This document shows positions 37,480 through 46,990 of a DNA stretch of 64,000 nt, piece by piece. The DNA comes from Comamonas thiooxydans (GTDB lineage: Bacteria; Pseudomonadota; Gammaproteobacteria; Burkholderiales; Burkholderiaceae_C): assembly GCF_002157685.2 (NCBI RefSeq), contig NZ_AP026738.1, forward strand, positions 3,162,001-3,226,000. Direction: 5' to 3'. The notes beneath the pieces are model-generated. The model was not told the origin of the DNA and did no database searches. It was given only the letters and a program-made list of their open reading frames with translations. Position 1 is the stretch's first letter. Every line of letters begins with the position of its first letter. The translations under genes were made by a program, and so were the position numbers.

Positions 37480-38826
37480 ATGCTCCTCCAATCCCCTTGG
37501 CAGCCTCGCCTTGCAAGCATTGAGGCCAATGCTGCCGAACGACTTGCGCTTGCGCTCGCCGACGACATCGTCGAGGGCCGGCTGGCGGGAGGTGACCGCC
37601 TGCCCGCGCATCGAGATCTTGCAGAGAAGTTGCAAATCGGTCTTGGCTCGGTGACGAAGGCCTATGCCGCTCTTGAGCGCAGAGGCCTGACACGCAGCGT
37701 CAAAGGGCGAGGAACCTTTGTCGCGATTCAGCAGGCGCATAGCGATCGACTGATTGACCTGTCGTCCAATGCGCCGCCGGCCGCGCTCAACGCAGGCATT
37801 CTGGCGCGGGCATTGACGCGGATTGCACGCAAAGTCGACGCGGATCATTTCAATTTCTATGCCCCTCCTGGCGGGCATCTGGAACATCGTCGTGTTCTCG
37901 CCCGCTGGCTTGCGACACTCGGCCTTGTTGTCGATCCGTCGCTTCTGGTTTTGACGAGCGGCGCGCGCCAGGCGCTGTCATTGGCTTTTGACCTAGCTTG
38001 CGGCTCGCAAGGATTGCTTTTGACCGAGCGGATCACTTATCCCGGTGCCATTGCACTGGCCCGGCGCAAAGGGTATCGGATGCAAGGTGTCGAGATCGAT
38101 GCCGAAGGGATGGTGCCGCAAGCGCTCGCAGATGCACTCGGCGGTGTCACGTCAACCGATGGCAAGGCGGTCTACCTCACTCCGACGCTGCACAACCCGA
38201 CAACCGCCACGATGGGCCTGGAGCGAAGGCAGGCCATTGTGGAAATTTGCCGGAAGGCGGGAGCATGGATCATCGAAGATGGGGTCTATGCCGCCTCTTT
38301 CCCTGATTTACCCCAGCTGTCGGCATTGGCGCCCGATATCTCATTGCATGTGAACGGGCTCTCCAAGTCGCTTGGACCTGGGTTGCAGATCGGCATGTTG
38401 CTAGTCCCCGCCGAACTGGGCGGCGCCGCACAAGAGTTGATGCAGGATATGGCAATGGCTCCATCGGCTTTCTCCTGTGCGGTGGTTGACGAATGGCTGG
38501 CCAGCGGCGTGGTCGCCTCGATCCAGCGGGATCTGCGCCATGAATCCCGGCGGCGCTCCAAGCTCGCAGCCTCGCTGCTGGGGGCGAGTGAGCTTGTCCG
38601 GCACCCCGATGCCTACAACGTCTGGCTGCCGATGAAGTGCGAGACCGCCAATAGTCTTGTGGCAGCGGCGGCAGAAATCGGCTTGAAGCTGACTCCGCCG
38701 GAAACCATGATGGCAGACCCGCAAGACGAAATGAGCGGCCTTCGGATTTGCCTGGGCAGTCCCAGCTTCGAAGACCTGAGCGACGCACTGAAGCATCTGG
38801 CAGAGTTGCTCAAGCTGCAAGCCTGA
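37480..38826 (+). CDS. MocR-family (GntR/aminotransferase) regulator
   Basis: A protein of 448 residues. A GntR winged helix-turn-helix (about 15-85: DDIVEGRLAGGDRLPAHRDL, then ALERRGLTRSVKGRGTFV) is fused to a type-I aminotransferase-like domain (about 100-445). The PLP lysine lies in VNGLSKSLGPGLQIG near 295, and the cofactor Asp is in IIEDGVYA near 266. Such proteins use PLP or its aldimine as signal. It likely controls itself and the divergent VOC gene. Confidence 0.93.
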   Translation: MLLQSPWQPRLASIEANAAERLALALADDIVEGRLAGGDRLPAHRDLAEKLQIGLGSVTKAYAALERRGLTRSVKGRGTFVAIQQAHSDRLIDLSSNAPPAALNAGILARALTRIARKVDADHFNFYAPPGGHLEHRRVLARWLATLGLVVDPSLLVLTSGARQALSLAFDLACGSQGLLLTERITYPGAIALARRKGYRMQGVEIDAEGMVPQALADALGGVTSTDGKAVYLTPTLHNPTTATMGLERRQAIVEICRKAGAWIIEDGVYAASFPDLPQLSALAPDISLHVNGLSKSLGPGLQIGMLLVPAELGGAAQELMQDMAMAPSAFSCAVVDEWLASGVVASIQRDLRHESRRRSKLAASLLGASELVRHPDAYNVWLPMKCETANSLVAAAAEIGLKLTPPETMMADPQDEMSGLRICLGSPSFEDLSDALKHLAELLKLQA

Positions 38827-38942
38827 GTGTGGCGCCGACGCAGGACTGCCGGAAAGACAGCTTAGTCACGGCAAGCACGGCTGAAGCGGGAGCTCTTCCA
38901 CCTGAGCAAGGAGCGGAACCGATACCGAAGAACTCCCGAGCC

Positions 38943-40115
38943 TTACCTCTGCGTGGCTGGAAAGCCGTGGTGCCTGGCGGCCCACACAACAGCCAGCGTT
39001 GCGGCCAGCAGCACCAACAGCACCGGAGAAAATGCTGCGACGCCGAGACGATCCAGCAAGGCGCCCCCAATCAGTCCACCACCCGCGATCGCGATGTTCC
39101 AGGCCGTGACCAGCATCGACTGCGCAACGTCGGCCGCGTCGCCGGCCGTCTTGGCGATGGCCGTTTGAAGCAGCGTCGCCGCCCCGCCAAAGGCCAGGCC
39201 CCAGGCGGCCACTGCCGCATACACTACCCCAGGCGCATCGCCTACCAAGCCGAGTGCCAGCGCCGACAGGCTGAACAAGAGCGTACTGCCAAGCGTCAGC
39301 GCGCGCAGATGGTGGTCGATCAGCGCGCCGATGATCCAGATGCCCAGCAGGGAGGTGGCGCCGAACACGAGCAGAACCAGGTCTGTCCGTTCCGCCATGT
39401 CTGCCGCCGCGAGAAATGGCGCGATATAGGTATAGAGAATGTTGTGCGCCAGAACGAAGGCCAGCACCACGAACAGCACCGGACGCACACCCGGGAACGT
39501 GAACACATGCCCCAGAGGCAGCCGTTTTCCCGCGGCCTGCCCCGCGAAATCAGGCACCTTGACCTGTACCCATGCCATGAGCGCCAGTGCCAGTCCGCTC
39601 ATGATGCCGAAGCACATCCGCCAGCCCAGCAGATTGCCGAGGAAGGTACCCGCCGGCACGCCAAGCGACAGTGCCAATGGCGTGCCCAGCATCGCAATGG
39701 CGATGGCCCGGCCCTGCTGGTGCTCGGGCACCATGCGTACTGCATAGCCCGCCAGCATTGCCCACAGCAGCCCAGCCGACACGCCCGCCAGGAGGCGCGC
39801 CACCATTGTCAGAACATAGCTGCTGGACAGGGCCGTGACAGTGTTGGCGACGACGAAGCCTGCGATCGCCGCCTGCAACAAAGGGCGTCGACGCACGCCC
39901 TGTGTAACGACGGTCAACGGGATGGCGGCCACCAGCGAACCCGCGGCATAGATCGTGACCGTTTGCCCCGTCCAGGCTTCGGACACCATCAAGCCCCGCG
40001 CCATCTGAGGCAACAACCCTGCCGGCAGCGCTTCGGTCAGGATGGTGATGAATGCAGCCATTGCCAACGCCAAAAGTGATGCAACGGGCATGCTGTCTTG
40101 ACGTACGGTGGTCAT
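38943..40115 (-). CDS. MFS transporter
   Basis: A protein of 390 residues with 12 hydrophobic segments, of the AraJ/NepI-like sugar or drug efflux group (FITILTEALPAGLLPQMARG near the start). MVPEHQQGRAIAIAMLGTPL is the loop between helices 4 and 5. Its start overlaps the stop of the serine hydrolase by 4 nt (ATGA), so the two are coupled. The substrate is unknown; pairing with a beta-lactamase-like esterase suggests export or processing of an ester-type compound. Confidence 0.9.
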   Translation of the reverse strand: MTTVRQDSMPVASLLALAMAAFITILTEALPAGLLPQMARGLMVSEAWTGQTVTIYAAGSLVAAIPLTVVTQGVRRRPLLQAAIAGFVVANTVTALSSSYVLTMVARLLAGVSAGLLWAMLAGYAVRMVPEHQQGRAIAIAMLGTPLALSLGVPAGTFLGNLLGWRMCFGIMSGLALALMAWVQVKVPDFAGQAAGKRLPLGHVFTFPGVRPVLFVVLAFVLAHNILYTYIAPFLAAADMAERTDLVLLVFGATSLLGIWIIGALIDHHLRALTLGSTLLFSLSALALGLVGDAPGVVYAAVAAWGLAFGGAATLLQTAIAKTAGDAADVAQSMLVTAWNIAIAGGGLIGGALLDRLGVAAFSPVLLVLLAATLAVVWAARHHGFPATQR

Positions 40116-41305
40116 GGCGCGACCTCAAGCGCACCATAGACCGCGTCGCGCAACTCGTTGACGAAACGACCGGACATGCCTTCGTACAGCGTGTTGGTGA
40201 AGGCGACTACGCTCAGGCCTCGAGCCCGATCCACGAACCAGGCATGACCGTAGGCGCCACCCCAACGCCAGGTACCTGCCGATTCTGGTGACGCGGCGCT
40301 CAGCGGATCCCGCAAGACTGAAAAACCAAGGCCGAAACCAAAACCCGGCGCATTGGGCAGGTCCAGCCCACGAGTTTGGTCCCGCCCCATCTCGTTGATC
40401 AGCTCATCGGGGAGCAATGCTCCGTTGCCCTGCCGCAAGGCTTCCAGCAGGTGCAGAAAGTCTCCAGCCGTGCCTGCCATTCCGGCTCCGCCCGAAGGGA
40501 AAGCCCGGGCATCGAAGATACGAGCCGGACTGTATGTGATACCGACTGCGCCCTCGAATGGCGAAACCATTTCACCTTCGGCCAGCGGGTGTGGCTGAGG
40601 CGTATCGCTTACATAGGCAGTGGCCACGCGCTGCGGATCGCGCACCCCAAAGCTGGTATCGATCATGCCCAGGGGACCCGTGACCCATTGGCGTACGGCT
40701 TCATCCAGCGGGGCGCCATGGATGTGTTCGATCAATGCCCCCAACACATCGGTTGCCAGTGAATAGCCCCAGGAAGTACCCGGCGCATACAGCAGCGGCA
40801 CGCTGGCGATGCGACGCAGGTTCTCGGCCAGATTGATGTCGGAGCTATCCATGCCGTCCGAGACACCAGCCCGGGCGTAGGGGCCATCTGCATTGGGCTC
40901 GAAAAAGCGATAGCCCAGCCCTGCCGTGTGGCTAAGCAACTGCCTGGCTGTGATGCGAGCCGGGCTGCCATCGATCAACCGGGGCTGGAACCCTGGGAGC
41001 CAGCGGCCGATGTCCTCATCCAGATCGAGGCGGCCTTGCGCCACCAGCGCAAGCGCAGCGGTCGAAACGATGGGTTTGCTCACCGATGCCAGCCGGAAGA
41101 TTGTTGTCAGGTCCATCGGGCGCGCGCTCTCGCGGTCGGCATGGCCTGCGGCCTGTTGGTGGATCAACTCGCCGTTGTGTGCCACCAGCACGACGGCACC
41201 GATCAGTCGCCGCTCATCCAGAGCCTGCTGAACGACGGCGCGGATGTGGCTGGATAGATGTGCGGGCGGAACGCCTTGACGTAGAGAAAAGATGGGATAA
41301 GTCAC
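40112..41305 (-). CDS. Class C beta-lactamase-like serine hydrolase
   Basis: A protein of 397 residues of the penicillin-binding/EstB family, without a signal peptide. The catalytic SxxK is SVSK near 74-77, the Tyr of the second motif is in WGYSLATD near 182 and the third motif region is WGGAYGHAWF near 360. EstB-type esterases use this site on short esters. It forms an operon with the MFS gene and is divergent from a LysR gene. Confidence 0.9.
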   Translation of the reverse strand: MTYPIFSLRQGVPPAHLSSHIRAVVQQALDERRLIGAVVLVAHNGELIHQQAAGHADRESARPMDLTTIFRLASVSKPIVSTAALALVAQGRLDLDEDIGRWLPGFQPRLIDGSPARITARQLLSHTAGLGYRFFEPNADGPYARAGVSDGMDSSDINLAENLRRIASVPLLYAPGTSWGYSLATDVLGALIEHIHGAPLDEAVRQWVTGPLGMIDTSFGVRDPQRVATAYVSDTPQPHPLAEGEMVSPFEGAVGITYSPARIFDARAFPSGGAGMAGTAGDFLHLLEALRQGNGALLPDELINEMGRDQTRGLDLPNAPGFGFGLGFSVLRDPLSAASPESAGTWRWGGAYGHAWFVDRARGLSVVAFTNTLYEGMSGRFVNELRDAVYGALEVAP

Positions 41306-41392
41306 GGAAGAGTCCTTGCTTCAATGGGCCATACCGTGACGATAGAAAGTCTGAGATGAAAGAAAAAGTAGGCTACAGTTCCTCTTTATGCG

Positions 41393-41404
41393 GACAAATT
41401 TGTC
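41393..41404. promoter_or_regulatory. Palindrome between the serine hydrolase and LysR genes
   Basis: GACAAATTTGTC, a perfect 12-bp palindrome, lies 18 nt before the LysR start and about 90 nt before the divergent hydrolase start. It is a plausible LysR binding site. Confidence 0.5.
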
Positions 41405-41421
41405 TTCAATCAAGGTGCGTT

Positions 41422-42312
41422 ATGGACAGCCTGAATGGTTTCGCCGTGTTTGTGCAGGTTGCCGAGACGCGAAGTTTTGTTGCCGCCGGCCGGCTGTTGG
41501 GCGTGTCCGCCTCCGCCATAGGCAAAAGCGTGGCGCGGCTGGAAGATCGATTGGGCGTGCGCCTGTTTCACCGCAGCACGCGCAGTGTCACGTTGACAGC
41601 CGAGGGCATGCTGTTCCTGGAGCGCAGCCGACGTATCCTGGCCGAGATCGAAGCGGCAGAGCTGGAACTGGCGCAGGCCAGCAGTGCGCCACGCGGGCGC
41701 TTGAGAGTGAGTTTGCCGCTGGTTAGCTCGCTGGTGCTGCCGGTGCTCGGCGAGTTCATGCGCGAGTACCCCGAGATCGAGCTGGACCTGGACTTCACCG
41801 ACCAGATGGTCGATGTGATCGAGGAAGGCTTCGACGCGGTGGTTCGCACGGGTGAGCCCAGCGACTCTCGCCTCACGGCGCGCAGGCTGGGTGCTTTCCG
41901 TTCGCTGCTGGTGGCTTCGCCAGACTATCTTGCACGGCGAGGAACACCTCAGGCGCCTGCCGATCTGATGCAACATCATTGCCTGCACTACCGCTTTCCC
42001 CATAGTGGCAAGCTGGAGCCATGGACACTGCGAACCATGCCCGATGAACCCGAGTTGCAGCTGCCAATCTCAATGATCTGCAACAACATCGAGACGCGCG
42101 TGTGCTTCGCACTGCAAGGGCTGGGAATCGCCTACCTGCCAGACTTTTCCATCCGCGAACCATTGGCCGATGGCCGGCTGCAGCCGGTCCTTCTCGACTA
42201 TGCGGAACGCAGTGGCGTTTTTCATGTTTTATGGCCGGCAAGCAAGTACCCGTCGCCAAAGGTACGGGCACTGGTTGATTTCCTATGCGCGCGGGTGTTC
42301 CCGGTTGCCTGA
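41422..42312 (+). CDS. LysR-family regulator
   Basis: A protein of 296 residues with the LysR helix-turn-helix at 1-60 (MDSLNGFAVFVQVAETRSFV, then SASAIGKSVARLEDRLGVRL) and a substrate-binding domain typical of the CrgA/AaeR-like group (VRTGEPSDSRLTARRLGAFR, later NNIETRVCFALQGLGIAYLP). It is divergent from the hydrolase/MFS operon and probably regulates it. The effector is unknown. Confidence 0.92.
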   Translation: MDSLNGFAVFVQVAETRSFVAAGRLLGVSASAIGKSVARLEDRLGVRLFHRSTRSVTLTAEGMLFLERSRRILAEIEAAELELAQASSAPRGRLRVSLPLVSSLVLPVLGEFMREYPEIELDLDFTDQMVDVIEEGFDAVVRTGEPSDSRLTARRLGAFRSLLVASPDYLARRGTPQAPADLMQHHCLHYRFPHSGKLEPWTLRTMPDEPELQLPISMICNNIETRVCFALQGLGIAYLPDFSIREPLADGRLQPVLLDYAERSGVFHVLWPASKYPSPKVRALVDFLCARVFPVA

Positions 42313-42411
42313 TCTACCCATGATTCACGTCGTTTTCGGGGGCTGATAGCAGAGTGAGGTTCTTCGGTCATTGGCAAGCAGCCGCATCTGGCCCAGAGAC
42401 GTGTCGACCTG

Positions 42412-43314
42412 CTAGGCAAGCATGTAGTCCTGCAGCCCCTTCAACAGCGCATCAAATGTCACCTTGCAGCTCGGATTGTTGCGCAGATCTTCGTGCATGG
42501 TGAGCCAGGTCTCCAGGCTCAGCGGAATGCTTCCAGGCAATATGTTCACCAGATTCGGATCGCGCGCCGCCAGATTCACTTGGCACACACCAATACCGCA
42601 GCCAGCCCGGATCAGCGCCATCTGTGCCATGTCGTTGTCGGTGCGCACCGCAAAGTTTTCGCGGCTCCAGATCGGGAATGCCTTGCGTGCGGCACGCACG
42701 AACGGCGCCTCTTCATCAAAACCAATCAGAGCATGCTGCGCCAGATCAGCCAGCGAGGCTGGCGTCCCGTGCTTGTCCAGATAGCGCTTGTGCGCATGCA
42801 GGCCAAGTGGCATCGCCCCAACACGCCGGGCAATCAGTTGCTCCTGCCTGGGTTGTGTCATGCGCACGGCGATGTCGGCCTCGCGCTGCAGCAGGTCCTG
42901 TACGCGGCTGGTCAGTGCCAGTTCCACCGTCAGGTCCGGGTGTGTGTCCTGCAGTTGCGCCAGGATGGGTGGCAATACCTCTTGCCCTATCACCTCGCTG
43001 GCCGTCACGCGCACTGTGCCCTGGATACCCGAGCCTTGACTTTCGGCCACACGTTTTAGCGCAGCGGCAGCGCTGTGCATGGTCTGGGCAAACGGCTTCA
43101 GCGCAAGCGCTGCCTCGGTGGGTAGAAGCCCCATTTGCGAACGTGTAAACAGCGTCACACCCAGCGCTTTTTCCAGCGCGTCCACATGCCGCCCCACGGT
43201 GGGCTGGGCAATTCCCATGGCGCGCGCCGCACCGGACAATGAGCCCTCTTCCAGCACGCCCAAATAGGAGCGGTACAGCTCCCAGCCTATCTCGGTAGTG
43301 TTGTCCTTGGTCAT
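42412..43314 (-). CDS. LysR-family regulator
   Basis: A protein of 300 residues. The helix-turn-helix lies at about 15-70 (ELYRSYLGVLEEGSLSGAAR, then AQPTVGRHVDALEKALGVTL). The effector domain contains VRMTQPRQEQLIARRVGAMP. Start ATG 43314 (MTKDNTTEIGWELYRSYL) is preferred over 43338. A stem-loop, CATACA-AAAA-TGTATG (43312-43327), covers the start codon and may be an autoregulatory site. It is divergent from the epimerase gene, its likely target. Confidence 0.92.
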   Translation of the reverse strand: MTKDNTTEIGWELYRSYLGVLEEGSLSGAARAMGIAQPTVGRHVDALEKALGVTLFTRSQMGLLPTEAALALKPFAQTMHSAAAALKRVAESQGSGIQGTVRVTASEVIGQEVLPPILAQLQDTHPDLTVELALTSRVQDLLQREADIAVRMTQPRQEQLIARRVGAMPLGLHAHKRYLDKHGTPASLADLAQHALIGFDEEAPFVRAARKAFPIWSRENFAVRTDNDMAQMALIRAGCGIGVCQVNLAARDPNLVNILPGSIPLSLETWLTMHEDLRNNPSCKVTFDALLKGLQDYMLA

Positions 43315-43411
43315 ACAAAAATGTATGGCGGCCACCACATGTTGGTCAATTGCTTAATAACAGTACCCACCCGAAACTTCCTCTCATCGCAACAAATTCA
43401 AGGGTAATGAG

Positions 43412-44395
43412 ATGGAAAGCAACACTGCCTTGGTTCTAGGCGCCACCGGCGGTATTGGTGGCGAAGTGGCACGGCAACTACGCGACGCAGGCTGGACAGT
43501 GCGCGCATTGCGCCGCAACAGTGAGCAGCAAATTGAGCAGCGCGACGGCATGGCCTGGGTGCGCGGCGACGCGATGAACCGCGACGATGTGCTGGCTGCG
43601 GCCGAAGGCTGCTCCGTCATCGTGCACGCCGTCAACCCGCCCGGCTACCGTCGCTGGGGTGAGCTGGTGCTGCCCATGCTGGAAAACACCATCGTCGCCG
43701 CGCAGGCCAACGGCGCCACCATCGTGCTGCCTGGCTCAGTCTACAACTACGGCCCCGGCGCCTTTCCCACGTTACATGAAGATTCGCTGCAGCAGCCCGT
43801 CACCCCCAAGGGGGCCATCCGTGTGGAGATGGAGCAGCGCCTGCAGCAGGCCAGCAGCCGGAGCTGCCGAGTGATCGTGGTGCGTGCGGGGGACTTCTTC
43901 GGACCCAAGCCGGGCAATAGCTGGTTCTCACAGGGCATACTAAAGCCCGACCAGCCAGTCAAGTCCATCAGCATGCCCAATGCACCCGGCGTGGGCCACC
44001 AATGGTCTTACCTGCCCGACGTTGCCCGCGCCATGGTGGAGCTGGTGCAGCGGCGCGACACGCTGCCCCCCTTTGCCGCCTTCCACATGGCAGGCCATTG
44101 TGACGCCGACGGCACCCAGTTGGCCGCTGCGATCTGCCGCGTGGTCGTCAAGCACGGCGGAGTCCATCCCAAAGTGAGAGCCTTTCCCTGGTGGCTTACC
44201 GCGTTTGCAGCGCCCTTTGTACCGACCTTGCGTGAGCTACGTGAGATGCGCTATTTGTGGAGCACGCGGATAGAGATGAGCAACGCCAAGCTGGTCTCGA
44301 CGCTCGGGCATGAGCCGCATACGCCGCTGGATGAGGCTGTGGAGGCTGCCTTGGAAGGTATGGGGTGCTTGCCGGCGACACCTGTACGCAGGTAA
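43412..44395 (+). CDS. NAD-dependent epimerase/reductase-like protein
   Basis: A protein of 327 residues of the atypical extended SDR family. The dinucleotide-binding motif GATGGIGGEVARQL is near 10-23. VLPGSVYNYGPGAFPTLHED marks the active-site region, with SVYNYG in place of the usual YxxxK. Loss of the standard catalytic pattern suggests an NmrA-like or reductase role. GGGTAATGAG precedes the ATG. It is divergent from a LysR gene that probably regulates it. Confidence 0.88.
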   Translation: MESNTALVLGATGGIGGEVARQLRDAGWTVRALRRNSEQQIEQRDGMAWVRGDAMNRDDVLAAAEGCSVIVHAVNPPGYRRWGELVLPMLENTIVAAQANGATIVLPGSVYNYGPGAFPTLHEDSLQQPVTPKGAIRVEMEQRLQQASSRSCRVIVVRAGDFFGPKPGNSWFSQGILKPDQPVKSISMPNAPGVGHQWSYLPDVARAMVELVQRRDTLPPFAAFHMAGHCDADGTQLAAAICRVVVKHGGVHPKVRAFPWWLTAFAAPFVPTLRELREMRYLWSTRIEMSNAKLVSTLGHEPHTPLDEAVEAALEGMGCLPATPVRR

Positions 44396-44808
44396 GCATC
44401 GTCAAACAAGCGTTCACCACAGCAGTGGTTGCACTTGCCGTTGGCGTCTGTCTCTACACGATCAATGTGCGTGCGGACCACCTGTTTGCGAATTTGCCAA
44501 GTATCGGTCGGTGATCTGACCTGGCAGCGATGGCGAACGACGGCTGTTGCGCATGTCACCGCATTCACGCATTGGGTCGATAGCATCAGTACGTTCAGAA
44601 CTTGCTCGGCCGTTCATCGCAGTATCGCCTGCACCGCAAATCAAGTGCCCGGTCTCGGAGGTGCAGCGGTCATACGAATTGCAACCCAACGAATGGCCGG
44701 TGAAGAACGCGACTGCCGCCAAGGTCACAGTGTTCGAATGACTCTGATCAGCCTGGACCTGCCGTTCGCTGCCACACAGAGATCAAATACCGACGTCTGG
44801 CGTCGCCA
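44396..44808. other. Intergenic stretch with a degenerate repeat
   Basis: About 410 nt without a believable gene. It contains a GCATTGGGTCGATAGCATC stretch (near 44570) that belongs to a set of GGGTCGAT-containing intergenic sequences seen elsewhere in the window. Confidence 0.5.
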
Positions 44809-45138
44809 TCAATCTTCGTCGTCGTCCTCACGCCAGCCTCGATGATGGTGTCTTTGCCACCTGTTCCAACGTCGGCCATCTTCCTGCCAGCGCCATCCCG
44901 GAACAGCTTCCGGCGGCGGCGCGACTATCACGGGTCTAGGGGCATAGACTGGCCGCGGAACGTACTGAACAGCCGGTGGTCCGTATTGAACGGGCGGTGC
45001 CGCGTAATAGTACGAAGGGGAAGGCGCAACAACGTAAGGAGCCGGAGCTCCGTAGCCTATACCCAGGTAGACCTCTGCATGACCAGGTGCTGCAGCCATG
45101 GTGAGGGCGGCAAACAGCGAGAGTGACGTGTAGTTCAT
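44809..45138 (-). CDS. Exported Pro/Tyr-rich protein
   Basis: A protein of 109 residues with a signal peptide (MNYTSLSLFAALTMAAAPGH, cleavage after GHA). The mature part has repeated Pro/Tyr/Val motifs (APAPYVVAPSPSYYYAAPPV, QYVPRPVYAPRPVIVAPP) and a C-terminal Trp/His/acidic region (WRWQEDGRRWNRWQRHHHRG, then EDDDED). It matches small secreted proteins of unknown function common in betaproteobacteria. Confidence 0.75.
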   Translation of the reverse strand: MNYTSLSLFAALTMAAAPGHAEVYLGIGYGAPAPYVVAPSPSYYYAAPPVQYGPPAVQYVPRPVYAPRPVIVAPPPEAVPGWRWQEDGRRWNRWQRHHHRGWREDDDED

Positions 45139-45342
45139 CAAGCGACTTTCAAGGCAATGGCGCTCGCCATGCTTGGTCTCTTTAACGAGAGGAATTTAGG
45201 AGCGTTGACCAAGCATTTGTAACTTGATGCGCATAGATGCTTCGTATTTTTCCGATTGCCGAAAATTTCATCGGCAGCTATCGGAGCATGCGTGGCCGTC
45301 ATCGATAAGGAGCGAAAATTCCGACTCGTCCTCGGAATTTTT

Positions 45343-45738
45343 ATGAATCTCAATGGCAACCTAAAGGTTTGGGCAAAGCGGATCAAGCGCGATGGTGTGA
45401 CACTCTGGTTCGCCGGAAAGCACCCCGACACACCGTGGTATGCAAGAGCTCTGGGACTTCTTGTCGTCGCTTATGCGCTCAGCCCGATTGATTTGATTCC
45501 TGATTTCATCCCGGTTCTTGGATATGTGGACGATATCCTCTTGCTTCCGGCGCTGATCTGGCTGACTGTCAAGCTGCTACCCCAATCAGTTCTTGCTGAG
45601 TGCCGTGTTCAGGCCGATGCGTGGATGGCCGAAAAAGGGTCTAAGCCGAGTAGTCGCACAGGCGCGATCATGATCATCGTTTTGTGGATCGCCACAGGGG
45701 TCGCTGCATGGCTATGGTTGAATCCTCGGTCGCCCTGA
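45343..45738 (+). CDS. YkvA (DUF1232) membrane protein
   Basis: A protein of 131 residues. The DUF1232 core is YARALGLLVVAYALSPIDLI PDFIPVLGYVDD in two joined pieces (about residues 35-65). A second hydrophobic helix is at the C-terminus (AIMIIVLWIATGVAAWLWL). It is a small inner-membrane protein of unknown function. ATG 45343 was chosen; the frame is open further upstream. Confidence 0.85.
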   Translation: MNLNGNLKVWAKRIKRDGVTLWFAGKHPDTPWYARALGLLVVAYALSPIDLIPDFIPVLGYVDDILLLPALIWLTVKLLPQSVLAECRVQADAWMAEKGSKPSSRTGAIMIIVLWIATGVAAWLWLNPRSP

Positions 45739-45768
45739 GACGGTCGCCTACCAGCCATTTGCGGACAC
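45733..45768. repeat. Short dispersed repeat, GAGACGGTCGCC family
   Basis: CCCTGAGACGGTCGCCTACC and following bases match the copies at 28805, 32155 and 58952. This copy begins inside the YkvA gene and covers its stop codon, so the repeat may have supplied the present C-terminus. Confidence 0.65.
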
Positions 45769-45853
45769 ACGGACATAGCGCAGAATACTGCAACGCCGGT
45801 CCTCTTCGGAATTCCATTTCCCAGCTGAATACGCTGCTCACGCAACTACCCTT

Positions 45854-46158
45854 GTGTTTTGCCCAAACTGCTCCGCTGAACTCAGATTTCAAGAACATTC
45901 TGAATGCTGGAATTGCGAGGCGAGCTTTGCGGACGGTAGTGTATGGAAGCCAATAACATCTCCTATCGGAGAGTTCCGACCATTTCGGAAGCATCCTTCC
46001 AAAGTGGCTCCAAAAGCGCCCACCGTTGACTCCACCGGAGAAAAATCGCGAATGGTATCGGCTTGACCATACTGGGGATTTTCTTGGGTGCTACAGGCCT
46101 TGTGATTCTGGTGATCATTTTGATCGTCAACCTAAATCCATGCCTTATATGCAGGTAG
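45854..46158 (+). pseudogene. Zinc-ribbon membrane protein with a frameshift
   Basis: From GTG 45854 the frame encodes MFCPNCSAELRFQEHSECWN then CEASF, a four-cysteine zinc ribbon, followed by a basic Pro-rich linker, and stops at 46066. One frame over, starting at about 46041, it continues as NGIGLTILGIFLGATGLVIL then VIILIVNL, a membrane helix, to a stop at 46158. The change coincides with an AAAAA run. The intact protein would be a zinc ribbon, linker and C-terminal membrane anchor. A sequencing error at the A-run is possible. Confidence 0.7.
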
Positions 46159-46366
46159 GTCAGGCACTCTATATCCGTACCTTGTACCTGGCCGATCAGG
46201 CCGACCTCCAGACACCTCACGGCGAGGTCTCGCCGGTCGCGTTCAATGGCGACAGCTACTACCAAAAACACTCGAGTCACTGTACGTCGAAAACAGCACG
46301 ACACCCTGAAGCTACCAAAGAAGAGCCCTCGATGAGTGCCAGCAGGAGTCCGTTACTCCCCTGAAT

Positions 46367-46882
46367 CTAGGCCTTATTCAGGTAGCTCTTCTGCAGCATG
46401 TACATACGCAACACGCTTCTATATTGGCCGTTGGCAAAAAATTCATCGACCAGTTCACCTTCCGGCTGAAAGCCAAGCTTCGTGTAGACATGGATAGCCT
46501 TGGCATTCTCCTTGTCCACATGCAAAAAAATCTTGTGCAGATTAAGAACCTTGAAGCCATAGTCAAGCGCCAGACGAGTAGCACGAGTGGCAATCCCCTT
46601 ACCCTGCTGATCAGGAGCAACAATGATCTGAAACTCCGCTCGGCGATGTACCAGGTCGATTTCCACCAACTCAACCAACCCCCCGCGGGCCCCTTCATGC
46701 TCGACCACAAAGCGACGTTCGGTTTGGTCGTGAACGTGTGAGTCGTAGAGGCTGGTCAGTTCATCAAAGGTCGCATAAGGCTCTTCAAACCAGTACCGCA
46801 TGATGCTGGCGTTGTTATCCAGGTGGTGCACAAAGCGCAAATCGTCGCGCTCCAATGGTCTTAGCTGAAGGGATGTCGTCAT
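46367..46882 (-). CDS. speG: Spermidine N1-acetyltransferase
   Basis: A protein of 171 residues very close to E. coli Spe[74 protein letters not shown] and [20 protein letters not shown]. SpeG acetylates spermidine or spermine with acetyl-CoA and so detoxifies excess polyamine. The residues of the allosteric polyamine site in the FEEPY region are kept. It is divergent from a LysR gene. Confidence 0.93.
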   Translation of the reverse strand: MTTSLQLRPLERDDLRFVHHLDNNASIMRYWFEEPYATFDELTSLYDSHVHDQTERRFVVEHEGARGGLVELVEIDLVHRRAEFQIIVAPDQQGKGIATRATRLALDYGFKVLNLHKIFLHVDKENAKAIHVYTKLGFQPEGELVDEFFANGQYRSVLRMYMLQKSYLNKA

Positions 46883-46954
46883 GGATTCTTTCGTTCAATT
46901 GTTTGAGAGGCCGTTTGAAGCGACCATGTTGCCAATGATCAATCAATTTCTTAT

Positions 46955-46990
46955 TTGAGAAAAGTTCAGATCAATCAGTAAAATTGATCT
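46955..46990 (+). promoter_or_regulatory. Promoter and palindrome abutting a LysR start codon
   Basis: TTGAGA (46955-46960), 18 nt, TAAAAT (46979-46984) form a promoter whose start point would be about 46991, the A of the LysR ATG. A perfect inverted repeat, AGATCAAT (46968-46975) and ATTGATCT (46983-46990), overlaps the -10 and touches the ATG. There is no Shine-Dalgarno, so the message may be leaderless, with the palindrome as operator. Confidence 0.6.

Noticed and set aside
38748..40079. A 443-codon plus-strand frame opposite the MFS gene
   Set aside because: Composition (Arg, Gln, His-rich) is that of an antisense shadow; the minus strand encodes a clear 12-helix transporter.
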